Assembly: GCA_038093975.1 (NCBI GenBank)
Contig: JBBPTG010000008.1
Span: 124,001-188,000, forward strand
Length of the DNA: 64,000 bases
Source of the DNA: Chalciporus piperatus
Lineage: Eukaryota > Basidiomycota > Agaricomycetes > Boletales > Boletaceae
Direction: 5' to 3'
Below are positions 33,339 through 45,043 of this stretch, one piece after another. Below the pieces are notes generated by a model that did no database searches, was not told where the DNA came from, and saw only the letters and a program-made list of their open reading frames with translations. The position numbers were made by a program, and so were the translations under genes. Each line of letters begins with the position of its first letter. The stretch's first letter is position 1.

Positions 33339-36138
33339 ATGTCTGTCGTATTCAAGAAATCAGCGTCGAGACAACAGCAGAGAAACAGAACAAGAGACGG
33401 CGACGATGGCGACGACGACGACAAGGGGACAGGAGAGTCCCAAACGGAATCCCCAATAACACTCGCAGCGAAACTAAAGTCAAAGGTAAAGAAATCTCAA
33501 AAGTCGCGTCTCAGCTTTGGTGCAGACGACGAGGTGCGCGTCTCGAATTCAGCGAGTATCATCTCTGACTCCTCTGGTGGTAGACGGGAGAGGAAACATC
33601 CTTTCAGATAAAGAAATCTAGTCTCAGTCGCAAACTTACCCTTGGTACACACCCAGCGTGCGTGTACTCGACCACCTTGCCAGCTCGTGCACTCATTCCA
33701 TCCACAGCTCACTCCCTGCCACCCTAGACCAGGCCACAATCAGCACACGCTCAAATGGAGCACCAGTATACGATCAGGCGTACTTGTCCGAGCTCAAAGC
33801 CAGCACACCCTCCACCCGTCCACCGACCAAGGATGACGCATACGACATAGACGTATCTATGACCGTCGACGAGATTACAATGGATACGCTGGACCCATCA
33901 GGCAATGTCTCTTCATTCATCACAGTCGATCATTTTGCTTACATCCACCGCAGAATCGGCCGAAACGGTCATCCCTTCACAGTCAAGGATTCTGGCAGCA
34001 AAGGAACGACGAGAACGCGTCCGCGTTGGCGGCGCAGAGCAGGACTATATCTCTTTGTCAGTTACGAAACGGAGCGATATCTCGCAAGGTCCCCATCCCG
34101 AGAGTCGTTTGGCGCGTGAAGAAGACGAACTCGGCGAAGGTGATGACGGTAGGTAAGAACTCGTTCAATTTGATCATTGTCATTCATTCGTACCCTTCAG
34201 AGTATGCCGAGTACACCAGTGCGCAAGAAAGGATAGCCTTGGGCAAAAAGGCACGTAAGGTCGAGGCGTCGAAACTTAGAGACACCATGCAAGAAATGAT
34301 TGCTGACGTGTAAGTGCATTCGTCGTATATTTACACTGACTCACATCGCCTCTTAGTGTGGAAGAAGACGAGGAAACTCTCGAATGGGAGAGAGAACAGT
34401 TACGCAGAGGTGGTCACGACTCTGCAGTTGCCGCCCAGACAGGTCCCGTCAAACAGATCTACAAGGCTGCCCCCAGTACGTTGACATCTCGTTCCACCAT
34501 TTATTCGCTCAACTCTGCACAGTTCCCCCAGCTACGGATATACCAACCCTCGGTCCAGCCCTCGAGCGATTCCAGCGATCGCTGACCTTGTTGTCCGACT
34601 CTCATGCTTCGAATACTGCTGCAGCTACATCCCTGGCGGAGGAGCGCAACGAACTTGATACGAGAGAGACGGAACTTCGAGAAATGATTGCTACCGCAGA
34701 ATCGAAAAGGAGCTGGTTTGCAGATTTCAGGGACTGGGTCGAGAGTGTCGCTACATTCCTTGACGAAAAGGTCAGTGACCCGTTCGTCGTTGTTCCATGT
34801 CGCTCAATCACTATCCACAGTTCCCGAAGCTCGAGAAACTCGAGGATGAGCATCTTTCCGTGATCAAAGAGCGGGCTGAGATGATTGCGCGTCGGCGTGG
34901 TGCTGATGACGCAGACGATCTCTCGGTCGTGTTTGGCATTGTTCCTCAATCCAGCTCGCAATCGGAGGACGTAGACGAACTGGGTCGCGCGATACCTGCA
35001 TCAAACTTGGCGGCTCTAAAAAAAGGGAGGCGCGCGGACAGATTAGCGCGACGTGCTCGTCGACACGCCGCCAATGATCGGGAAGAAGGGTACTCGACTG
35101 ATTCCTCACTTAGTCAATCCGACGCTCTCGACTATGAGAGTGCGCTTGAAAGGATCACCACCGATGGCAAAGACATCATTTTTGATGTCCACGCTGTCGA
35201 GTTCAAAGACCCAAGTCGTGGACTAGCAAAATGGTTCGGCGAATGGCGTGAGCGTTATGCTGACAGCTACACCGGTGCTTGGGGTGGCCTTGGACTAGTG
35301 GGAGCTTGGGAATTTTGGGTACGGCTTGAAATTTTAGGATGGAATCCATTCGAGGTACGTGAACCCTTGTCGTCCGGAATTGCTGCTTCAACCTTGCGAC
35401 AGTCACAGAAGAGTCTCGCCGACTTTTCCTGGAATATGTCACTCCATCGATACTCTCGGCCTCAAGGTGAAAACGAAGAGAGCGATGATCTGGAGCTTGG
35501 TCCGGACGGCGATCTCGTTTCGGCTATGACTTCCACAGCGATTGTACCCCGCATGTGCAAGATGGTCGAGGGAGGCGCACTTGACCCTTACTCTGCAAGG
35601 GACATCCACCGAATGATTGATCTAGCAGAACAGGTTGAGGCCTCCATAGGAACGGACAGTAATAAATTCCAGGTGCTGCGCTCTTGCTCGTACCGGGCCC
35701 CATATTTTTCTAACATTACATGGATCAGATGATTTTGAAATCTGTCCACTCCACCTTCGACAGCGCTACGACCAATGCGGAAGCCCTTTTGACCCCTTTC
35801 GTCCAGTTGAACCGTCCTCCGTTCGACCCGGATGCAGTTCCTGCTCGACAACGCCTGCTTAATCATGTGTCGAAACTCGTGGAGAATATGTTACGATGGC
35901 GAAAGTATGCCGGTGAAAAGTTTCCGATCGGCCTGCTCTGCACGCGTCTCGTAAACAATTATATAATTCCGATAGCGGAGAGTGGTTGGGAAGTCGGTGG
36001 GGAACAAAAAGTCCGCCAGGTGATTAATCATGTTTCCCTGTGTATCAGCGCCTCAACCTGACCTTGTTTTATCTCTAGGTGATTGCCACGCTCCCTTCGG
36101 ACTTGGCGGGTTCAGTCAGAGCTGTGGTCGCGCGTTGA
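33339..36138 (+). CDS. GCFC-domain protein (PAXBP1/GCF-like, spliceosome-associated)
   Basis: Eleven exons starting 33339 and ending 36138 sum to 2289 nt (762 aa). The N-terminus has SRLSFG followed by FQIKKSSLSRKL, the usual family start. Next come IPSQSRILAAKERRER, a long charged helical region (LEEWEREQLRRG-like, coiled coil around residues 230-330), then the GCFC domain from about residue 400: FDVHAVEFKDP, LAKWFGEWRERY, WEFWVRLEILGWNPFE and the C-terminal helices. Relatives bind the DEAH helicase Prp43/Ntr complex or act in intron turnover. The third intron (33902-33953) appears to begin with GC rather than GT, since only that keeps frame. The ATG is 89 bp from the divergent Rad60/Esc2 start. 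Confidence 0.85.
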
Positions 36139-37702
36139 CCTAAACGTCGTGATACAGAAAGAAATTTAACAGATTTGAGTTCTTCTATTCGACCAGATTT
36201 GGTTGTCATTGTGAGTGTCAAGCCCCGAGCCCTGTCAACATTACTCTTCCAAATTACGAGGATAATGCGATGGCCCTGTCCATCATTTACCCACATTATC
36301 GCCGTTGGTTGCTCGGAAGATGAAGTTGAAGCCTCAATGACAATTCATGCACAGGCTTTCTGCCATTTCTGGTCGTGGCCGTTCCGCATGAGTGGTTCGT
36401 TCCGCTGTCAGACATTCCAGATTATCAAGATTGTGACATGCACTCACTAAATTATACTATCCCCTTTCTTAACAGTCTACATCATTTTCCTCGCTCCGGC
36501 CTCCAGCCAGAATCGAATGTTACGTGATTTTACATCAAACCAATTGGTCATGTCGCTCGAGGCGTTGATTATTTTCGGTGTCGAGATAGCTTGTCGACTG
36601 AGCGAACCATAATAAGCGTCTACCACCCTCGACAAGCGATGTTCTCTTTTCAGTGGCCAATGAAGGGAGCGCAATTTGCACAAGATGCTTGGCTACCCCA
36701 CCGCGTCTCTGCTAAAATTACCGAGATGGGATTTTTAGTTCTGTCGTTTGTTCGCCGTCGGTCAGTTGATGGCCTCCTCACTATCCGCGGGTCTATCTCG
36801 AATCTCGATCATCGGGCCCGCCTGACTACCACCGGGTCTTGGAACTTGGTATTGACTCATACAGTATTCCCCTGCCGCCCATCGACAACTTTAGCTCCCA
36901 GCCCGCCTCCTCGGACCAGTTCAGAGGCACTTGACTTCCAGAATTTCTTGAAGTTGAACCGGAACTCTGTCCGTCGTACGTCATTTATAGTTTTGGTAGT
37001 CAACTCTCACGTTAATGGTTCAGGAATTGTGTTCATGAAGGCTGCACGCCTTGGTCTAGATCTCCTACATAGGTCCCCGGGCGACAGGCGTTGGCAGTTG
37101 ACTGGTAGCATTGAAGTCTAAATGACCTCAGGCCTTCTCTTTACCCTTTCAGGGATAGTCGCTTCCTGCTCCCATTCGGTCGCCACGGGATGCAATATGA
37201 AACACGCTGCTGTCTGGCCGCCGTCCGCTCCAAGGGTTGTTGGTCAAACTGGTTCATGGAACCCATTCCGAGCTCTACCTCGTTTTTCTGAGCGCAAGCC
37301 AGGAAGACGGGGTTAACCATGACGCCTACGTTCGCGCCGATCTTGCCGATTACGCAGGATGTTGCTCGGTTCAGTACAAGGTTCGAGACATGAGTCCCAC
37401 GCAACAAGCCATGCCCTGGCAGCCTTGCGCAGCATCTCGTTCCATTACCTCGTCAAGTGACACGAGTCTCGTCAACAGTTGTGGAAATTAATCGAAACCC
37501 TCGGATTGGTCATATGCAGGGTAAAAATTGTTGATCATCCTTACAATTGATAATTTCGGTCAGAGTTGATATCGGGTGGGCAGGGATCCGGTTTAACGGG
37601 TGTTCTTCACCCTATAAAAGACGCCTGAAGAGCGTTGCATCCCTCAGTGTGCCAGTTCATTCCTTACCTGCGCCCCCTCCTTTCCTTGACTCGCTTTTGA
37701 CG
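36139..37702. other. Intergenic, 1.56 kb, no supported gene; possible decayed coding
   Basis: Several open frames (for example 36591-37121) have AG/GT-like borders and Pro/Ser-rich text, but I could not assemble a protein or see a domain. Could be a decayed gene. A TATA-like box near the right end serves the aquaporin gene. Confidence 0.4.
37613..37619 (+). promoter_or_regulatory. TATA box of aquaglyceroporin copy 1
   Basis: TATAAAA 84 bp upstream of the ATG at 37703. Confidence 0.55.
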
Positions 37703-39138
37703 ATGTCTGAGATTGCTGAAAAACCCGTACCACGTCTCTCTGAGACGAGCTCGTACAGCAGCCCAAAGCATGACGGGCATGTTGACTTTGCGGACTGTGA
37801 CCGCTGTACGCGCTCTCCGAACCAGTGGTCAAAAATCAGGTTTGTCATCTTCACCGAGGTGTCCGTCATGATCCCCACTCACGCTTTCCATCAGGGAATA
37901 CATACGCGAGCCAGCTGCTGAGTTCCTTGGAACCATGATCCTTGTCATCTTTGGCTGCGGTGGCAACTGTCAAGTCGTTTTATCGTCGAACCCAGCTGTC
38001 GCCTCAAGTCCTAAGGGGGTCCGTCTTTTTTTTGAGCACTGTCGTGAAATGGTTGGCGCTAACATATCGCCACCAGCAATTTCTTTCCCTTAATCTTGGT
38101 TGGGCTATCGGTAAGATATGTTGATCGTTCCATGCCGCCCGCACCTCTGACATTGTTTAGGTGTCACGATGGGTGTCTGGGCCAGCAGTGGTATCTCCGG
38201 CGGTCACATTAACCCAGCTGTATGCGTTCCACATGCAGTCCTCTAGCACGTCCTCACCTTTCGATAGGTCACTCTCGCTATGGCTTCATTCCGCAACTTC
38301 CCTTGGAAGAAGGTTCCCTTCTATATTCTTGCTCAGGTTCTTGGAGCGATCTGTGGTGCTGGTATCGTTTATGCAAACTACTATCACGCCATCAACGTCT
38401 ACGAAGGTGGGGCTGGAATCCGCACTATCGCGGGTACTGGCGGCTTGTTTGGAACGTATGCAGTAAGTTTGTCGCATCATTGGCCGAAAGGTATGTGCTG
38501 ATGAATATTCCAAGGCTGACTACATGACTGCTGTTTCTTGCTTCTTCTCCGAGGTTTGTCTCAGCTTTGTCGAGCGCCTTACCTGGGACTAACAGTGTAG
38601 TGACACATCCGTAGTTCTTGGGATCCGTCATGTTGATTATCGCGATCTTGTGCGCGACGGACAAGAGGAATGGCCCACCCCCTGCAGGTCTTGTGCCACT
38701 TGTAATCTTCTTCACCATCCTTGGCATCGGGATTTCTCTCGGCATGGAGACAGGGTATGCGATAAATCCTGCCCGCGATTTTGGCCCACGCATTTTGACG
38801 GCCATGGTCGGCTACGGAAAAACTGGTATGCCATTTTCACCTGCAAGCTGACAAGGGGGATGACACTTGAATTTCCTAGTCTTCGATTTCAGGAATCAGT
38901 ACTGGATTTGGTGCCCCATTCTTGGTCCCATTCTGGGCATGCAAATTGGAGCATTGGTCTATGACACCCTCGTCTACACTGGTTCTGACAGCATCATCAA
39001 CCAGCCGTGAGTGTCACATGCATCGTAGTTGCCTACTATTTAGCTGATTCACTTTCCTTCAGGGACACTGAGGCTGTAAGGAGGCATCTTCATGGATGTG
39101 CTCATCCTAAAATACATGGCGGCTCTGAGGCTGTCTAA
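37703..39138 (+). CDS. Aquaglyceroporin (MIP family), copy 1
   Basis: Nine exons (37703-37839, 37895-38018, 38077-38110, 38161-38219, 38268-38462, 38515-38553, 38615-38825, 38880-39006, 39063-39138) give 333 aa. Six membrane helices and both pore half-helices are present: [10 protein letters not shown] and [13 protein letters not shown]. The Asp after the second NPAR is the mark of glycerol-conducting members. [16 protein letters not shown] opens helix 1. Fungal relatives pass glycerol and water for osmotic balance. The N-terminal 50 residues are cytosolic and Ser-rich. The gene is followed by a paralogue with identical exon layout. Confidence 0.93.
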
Positions 39139-39482
39139 TGGTTTTCTCCGCGATTTATTTTACTTGACGATGGATACTCGATTCATTCACGACTGGACTA
39201 CTACCTCACGGATCTCACGTTTTGTTACCTCTTCGATTCTGTTGTTATCGTACTACCGGTGTTACCCTGTTGTACTATCCCCTACTCCCAAGGCGGGACC
39301 CCCACTAAATGCACAACATTTTCACCTCCCTCGTTCACGTGTCTTGGTTTCTATACTATGCCTACATTTGCGAAGTTGAACGAACAAACAGTATGCAGTA
39401 GTTCTGGTGGCCTTTAACTGTAACCGTGACACTTCGTGACATGCGTGACTGCTAAAACGCGGAACTTGATTGACTCTGCTTG

Positions 39483-39862
39483 CTAGATCCTGCTATTTGA
39501 TTTCACTGTCAAGCCGGAAGTATTTCCATTTGCGCCCGTCTCGTCTTCTGAATCGCCGTACGTCTTAAGCTTGTCAAGCTCTGCCGTCGCCAAGATGAGC
39601 GGAACCAACTGGGCGTAAGCCTGTCTACCACGGCCACCGGTTGTCATCATGGATCCATCTTCGAGTTGTTGCATTACCGGGTCTTTGATTGGTCGAACCT
39701 AGGAATGCGGAGGCCCATGGTACTAAGCTTCTCCTGGTGCCTGCTTTCTGTCACCGGTAGGCTCCCGAGGAGGAGCTGATTGGCACGCTGGTGCGCGTGT
39801 CGCTCCAGACCAGCCATCCACCCGAACTGCCAGTGCGAGATGCCGGATGATCGCAGAGTCAA
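39483..39862 (-). CDS. Unrecognised small gene or gene fragment
   Basis: Two minus-strand frames join through a GTGACA...CCTAG intron (about 39706-39762). The product would contain WMAGLERHAHQRANQLLLG followed by VRPIKDPVMQQLEDGSMM and ILATAELDKLKTYGDSEDE. The helical, charged text looks more protein-like than a random frame. I do not recognise it, and no start codon or upstream exon was found. It could be the 3' end of a decayed gene. Confidence 0.3.
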
Positions 39863-40231
39863 GCTTCAAGGATTTAGTACCTTGAAGGTGCTAGATAGGC
39901 ATCGCGTTTGCAGCAGACGATCGTGGCTCGGATCTCACTCGCCAAAGAGGTGAAGTTTACTGTGACTGTGCAGTGTGGGGATCCCCGCGCCTCTATTACC
40001 TAGCAGGGACCGGGACCAACTTCTTCCTGTCGTGTCGGAGCCTCATGCAAAGGCTTACTACCCTGGGTCGAAACCGGAAGCGTCACGGGACTGGCCTACG
40101 GTAACTTACCACACTAGGATGTGATGTCAAGCTCATCAAGCAATTCTTCCCCGGGCGGGCCCCGTGTGATGACGCGGGGGAATGGATGAACCAGCCGTTG
40201 GTTTCTTACTTCTGTCATCAATTGGCTACAG

Positions 40232-40238
40232 TATAAAA
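40232..40238 (+). promoter_or_regulatory. TATA box of aquaglyceroporin copy 2
   Basis: TATAAAA 42 bp upstream of the ATG at 40280. Confidence 0.5.
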
Positions 40239-40279
40239 TGCGAAGGCCAACAAATGTCTAGGTGAGGACACTACCTATC

Positions 40280-41727
40280 ATGTCTCGGGTCACGGAAAAG
40301 CTCGAAATCTCTCAACTGGAGAGCGTGAGCGCGCATAGCGAACACGCCAACGGCAAAGGCACCGCTTCAGGCACACTTTCATTCGACGAAGTGGAGGACA
40401 ACATATCATACCCTAACCGATGGGCGCAGATAAGGTGGGGCGTTGCAACGTTGAATATTCATTCTGCCACATCGTGCTAATAAACAGCTCGCAGACATGT
40501 GCTTCGAGAGCCCTTCGCCGAGTTCCTCGGAACTATGATCCTCGTTTTGTTCGGAAATAGCGTTAATTGCCAAGTCTTCTTTTCGAAGGATCCCAATGTT
40601 GTGTCGTCAGAAAGAGGAGTGAGTGACACTCAGTTATCCTCGTTCCACTCAAGTGCGGGGGTTTGATGGCTTTTTCCAGAGCTACCTCGCCTTGAACTTT
40701 GGGTGGGCGACTGGTCAGTATTCAAACGCGTTCTCGGTATCATCGAACCATAACATTTTACTTCTAGGCGTTGCTTTTGGAGTATGGGCGTCTGGCGGAA
40801 TATCAGGGGGCCACGTAAACCCTGCGGTAATGAGCTGATTACCATTTTATCGAACCTATCTGATTCAGAGCCAGGTCACCATTGCACTGGCTGCGTTTCG
40901 GGGTTTCCCCTGGAAGAAGGTCCCGATCTACCTTCTGGCCCAACTTCTCGGGGGTATATGCGGGGCGGGATTGACATACGCGAACTATTTCCACGCCATA
41001 AACGTTGTGGAAGGTGGTCCTGGTATCAGGACTATCAGTGCGTCGGGTGGCCTCTTTGCAACCTACCCTGTATGTCACATACATTTTTCAGTTCACAAGA
41101 TTGAGGCTAACAACTACACCTCCTATAGCTTAGCATCCTCAGCCCAGTGTCATGTTTCTTCGATGAGGTATGTGCTCCAAGTTATTGTATCAGGGGAACT
41201 CTCTGTACTTACGATGAGATAAGTTCCTTGGAACTGCAATACTCATGATCGGCGTGCTGGCCGTAACGGACGGAAGGAACGGACCTCCACCCGCTGGTCT
41301 TGTGCCCCTATCTCTGTTCATTCTCGTCCTTGGTCTCGGGGCTGCTATGGGAATGAACACAAGTTACGCACTCAATCCCGCACGCGATCTAGGTCCACGG
41401 ATATTAACAGCGATGGTGGGGTACGGACGTGCAGGTAAGCCCCGGTGAACCGAGCATCCTCTCGATGTTTCCGCGCTGACACTCTCATCCCAGTCTTCGA
41501 CTTTCGGAATCAATATTGGATATGGTGTCCCGTGCTTGCCCCCATACTTGGAGCACTATTAGGCGCGTTAACCTACGATCTTTTGATTTACACGGGCGAA
41601 GACAGTATCATAAATAAACCGTGAGTATCCGCCGGGCTTACCGTAATACTTGACTGATATGTTTTAAAGTGACGGGCGGGCCACCAAACGGCGCCTTCAA
41701 CGGCAAGGAAAGCTCGGCGCTGCTTAA
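40280..41727 (+). CDS. Aquaglyceroporin (MIP family), copy 2
   Basis: Nine exons (40280-40434, 40495-40618, 40680-40713, 40768-40826, 40875-41069, 41129-41167, 41224-41434, 41494-41620, 41670-41727) give 333 aa. Six of the seven internal exons match copy 1 in exact length and all intron phases agree, so the pair arose by tandem duplication. Pore motifs are [10 protein letters not shown] and [13 protein letters not shown], again with the glycerol-type Asp. Helix 1 carries [16 protein letters not shown]. The cytosolic N-terminus and the last 20 residues have diverged most. Both copies look intact. Confidence 0.93.
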
Positions 41728-42063
41728 CCTCGCCTGACTCGGCACTTCCGGACCTAATGACCTACTACCTTAACTATGTACGATGGAATAAAAAAGCTGG
41801 ATAATCTTCGTCTTCCGACGCTTGAACGACTGAATGCAGACGAAGCTTTATACATGGTATGACGCATCGTCGAACACAATACGATAGTCAGCCGTGTCAT
41901 GCAATATATCAGCAATGAGGTACAGTTTTCCAGACAAAGCGAAGATATGCCTGCAGATATTTACGCGCTACAAAGTCCCGTGGATCAAAACACACAGAAG
42001 ACATCGCAAACACCCAACCAGTACATGTGTCATACGGTGCAGCATCTTTAAACGGGGGCGGAA
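41728..42063. other. Convergent intergenic, about 335 bp
   Basis: Shared 3' region of two convergent genes. Nothing else seen. Confidence 0.5.
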
Positions 42064-43818
42064 CTACCACTGCTGTGCCAACCGACCGGCCGCCCAGACG
42101 AAAGCACAACCACATATGGGCAGTAGAATGATCCAAATTCCTATGTCCCAGAATAGTCGCTTGCCTAATCGACTCCGTTGGAGGAGCCACTCTTTGCGTT
42201 GAAGGAGCGAGTCGGGGGTTGGGGGTCGGGAGAGTTGAGCACCGGAAGATACTGGGGTGCTCAGTGCCGACGACGGCGCGTGAGGTACAACGATAGAGAG
42301 CGGACGACGGAAATAATGAATGGTGATGTGTGCCAAGGCTAAGGACATGGGTCGACATCTTTAGTTGTCTCTTTCAGCAGGAGAGAGGGAACAACGCACC
42401 TGGGAGCAAGAAATTCCCCGAAACGGCCAAAAATAGTGTGGTATCTTCGAGGATACTTGCGATTTGTGGTGGGACTACGCTGAGTGTGACGATGGCGATG
42501 GTAACCAAGAATAAAGCTGGATTGATTGGAGTGAACCGATGTATCAGCCCGCGGAACCCGGGGAGAGGGGGCATAGATAAGATGACGGGAGGAATAGATA
42601 ATACAAGTGTCGTCATGCGCAAGAGAGGGACGAGCTTGTCCGGCGTAGCTGGGGAGGTAATCTGAAACGAATCAGGTCACGCTGGCTGGTGAAACAGGTT
42701 GACTTACGGATTTGGGGGGCGGCGCAGCGATAATCAAGAGAGGAAGCATGAGGAGCGCCCCTAGCGCTGCGGAGAAGGCATTTACAAGTTGAAACGATCT
42801 TTCCCTTTGATTTTTGGACGCAGGCGGGACTGTCGAAATTCTGGACATCAGGGAGGCCGATAGGGGTACCGTCAATATAGTAGTGCATGCAAAGGCGATG
42901 CTACCTGTGGAACGAAACATGAATGAGGAGGTACGGAAATCAACAGGGATACGGAACTGATTTCAGTCCACAAAATTCCTCGTTGGACCGAACTTGATCT
43001 TGGTGGGGATCGTCCAACCACACCGTAGGAACGACACACGACGACCAACCATGACACGTACGAAGCTACGGAGAGCCCAGATGTGAATACCATGGTCTTG
43101 GTCTCCAAAGACTTGGAAAGGGAGAACCCAAATACAACAATAGACAGAAGAATTGAGACAGTCAGGGGAGAGCGAAACGCTACGGTTTCTGGAATGAGGA
43201 GGAGGGCATCATCGACGGCATCTTTACATGAAGGAGATTAGAGGATGAATTGGATTCGTATGGTACAAACTGACCCCGTAAATACAACGCAGCCAGCAAT
43301 AGTCTGAACAGACCACTGATGGTGGTAACAATATAGCGTGCCAAGATGGACTTCTGGCCCCTGCGTCGGCGGTGCGTGAATGTATGAATAAATATGTCCT
43401 CTGTGGTTGACTTCCGGAGATAACGAGCTAATAAGAACCATATTTGACGACAGAAGGCGGAGAGGAATGCAGCGATGACAAGGGTGGTAAGGCTGTATGC
43501 GAGGGAAGTGCCTCCGAAATCTAGCATGTTGATAGCCCCGAGTCGGAGATATGGGGACAAGAGGTATAGAAATACGACTGAAGGAGGGAGTGGCGGGACG
43601 GTACTAGCAGTTGTTGTGATTCCTGGTTGTGGGTCGTCATCGTCGTCGTCGTCTTCGCCTTCAGCGTACTGGTCATAAGGATCGCGGTCTTCCGTGTCGG
43701 GTAGAAGAACGAGCTGTGAGTTTGAACCAACTCCAAATGACGCTTGAACCAATCCAGGGGTCGGCGGGGAGGAATCGGTACTCGACCGACGACTGTCAGC
43801 TGGCATGCCAGACGCCAT
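42064..43818 (-). CDS. Polytopic membrane protein, possibly amino-acid-transporter-like
   Basis: Five exons (43818-43275, 43221-42958, 42904-42708, 42661-42400, 42338-42064) give 513 aa. The N-terminal 70 residues are disordered with a DDDDDDD run. About ten hydrophobic helices follow, including VVFLYLLSPYLRLGA, FACTTILTVPLSASL, LLMLPLLIIA, LFLAVSGNFLLPALAHI and WIILLPICGCAFVWA. The SGNFLLPALAHI segment near the C-terminus recalls the vacuolar amino-acid transporter (AVT/SLC38) fold, but I cannot confirm the family. All four introns are 46-61 bp with canonical ends. Confidence 0.7.
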
Positions 43819-44048
43819 TCGAGGGCTGAGGAGCGAGCAGAGACGGAGGGTGGAGGGTCCAAGGGCGATGGTGTGTGAGGCAGACGGCTTTTGTTGTACA
43901 ACACTCTGCGCTTCTGAGAACCGCGCTAATTCAATTAATTAATTAAATTTGTTAACTTCTCACTTAAGGAAAATGTCTCGATAATATTTCCTTATCTCCT
44001 CCACCGTTGACGACGTTGACGCATACACGCGACTCATTCACGCGACTC

Positions 44049-44898
44049 ATGAAGAAAAGGCAGCCAAAATTTGCGGAGAAATGGCAGCTCGCCGTCCTCA
44101 AGAAGCTTCATTCAGAGTCAGCAACGCCTACTGAAGAACAACGCACCGCAGCAGTCGCGGAGACCGGCCTGTGCGAACCAAGTCATCTTCACCTTTTTGC
44201 AGACTTACCCTACCTTTTCCAGGGATGAGAAGTGGGTTAGGAACTGGTTCGCGCGACAGAGATTGAAGGCGTCAAGGGCGGCACCTCCGAACCGGAGAAA
44301 TCCAGTGGTGCCATCGGATCCCGAAGCTCACTCTGCGCATCTATCACCCAAAATTCTCCCAACCTTTCGATTCCAAGTATCTTCTGAAGACGATAAACCA
44401 CAACGACCGCCCGGCACCTCTAGGGCAGCATCAGCTCCAAGCGATCCCGTCCCTCGCGTAGATCCACCTTCGCGCACAAGCTTCAGATATCACTCCCCTC
44501 GCCCGTCACGATCTCTTTTACAACGAAGAGCTTCCGGTCCATCTACGAGTCCGAACAATCCGCCTGCCAACGAAACTATTCTTCCACGCACATCTCTTAT
44601 AACAACCTACTTCAGAGATCCGCTTGCCAACCGTTACCCTGACTTCTCTCAGTTCTTTCACCCCCTGGTATACCAACGATTCTCCGACTCCGGATCGGGG
44701 GCGCCAATCAACGGCCCCAATCTCTTGATGCAACTCCTAGGCAGCACAGACATGGATCCTCATGCCCCTGCGCATCTCAAGGGCTCGTTGAATACCCCCC
44801 ACCTTAGCACCACTCAGGTCGATCAGTCCTCGACTTGTTCGCGACCTTGGCCTATCGCATTTGCCGTGAGGCTCGGAGATCTGATGGAGCAACCCTGA
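44049..44898 (+). CDS. Atypical homeodomain protein
   Basis: Two exons (44049-44170, 44223-44898; intron 52 bp) give 265 aa. Residues about 7-58 form a homeodomain: FAEKWQLAVLKKLH (helix 1), TEEQRTAAVAETGL (helix 2) and DEKWVRNWFARQRLKA (helix 3). The recognition helix keeps the Trp-Phe and final Arg, but the nearly invariant Asn51 is Arg. The remainder is Ser/Pro-rich and disordered. Homeodomain proteins regulate development and mating in basidiomycetes; this one is not a recognisable mating-type HD1/HD2 pair member because no partner gene is adjacent. Start: first ATG, six residues before the domain. Confidence 0.75.
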
Positions 44899-45043
44899 CT
44901 CGCGCGATTCTGTATTTTTCTTCGCTTCAAGGACTCAGGAAATCACTGTAATGCACTTGCCTGTACTTTGTAATGGCATATTCTGTATACATGTAGCTGT
45001 AAGCTGCGATGACGCCGGAAAAAAATGTTCGAAGACCAACCTC

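Larger units (their letters stand above)
39139..40279. other. Spacer between aquaporin copies, 1.1 kb
   Basis: Apart from a possible small minus-strand gene (39483-39862, listed separately) only the promoter of copy 2 is recognisable. Confidence 0.5.

Noticed and set aside
37703..41727. Tandem aquaporins as an assembly duplication
   Set aside because: The copies differ throughout coding and intron sequence, so they are true paralogues.
44049..44898. Homeodomain gene as a mating-type HD locus
   Set aside because: No divergent HD1/HD2 partner and no adjacent mitochondrial intermediate peptidase gene, the usual neighbour.
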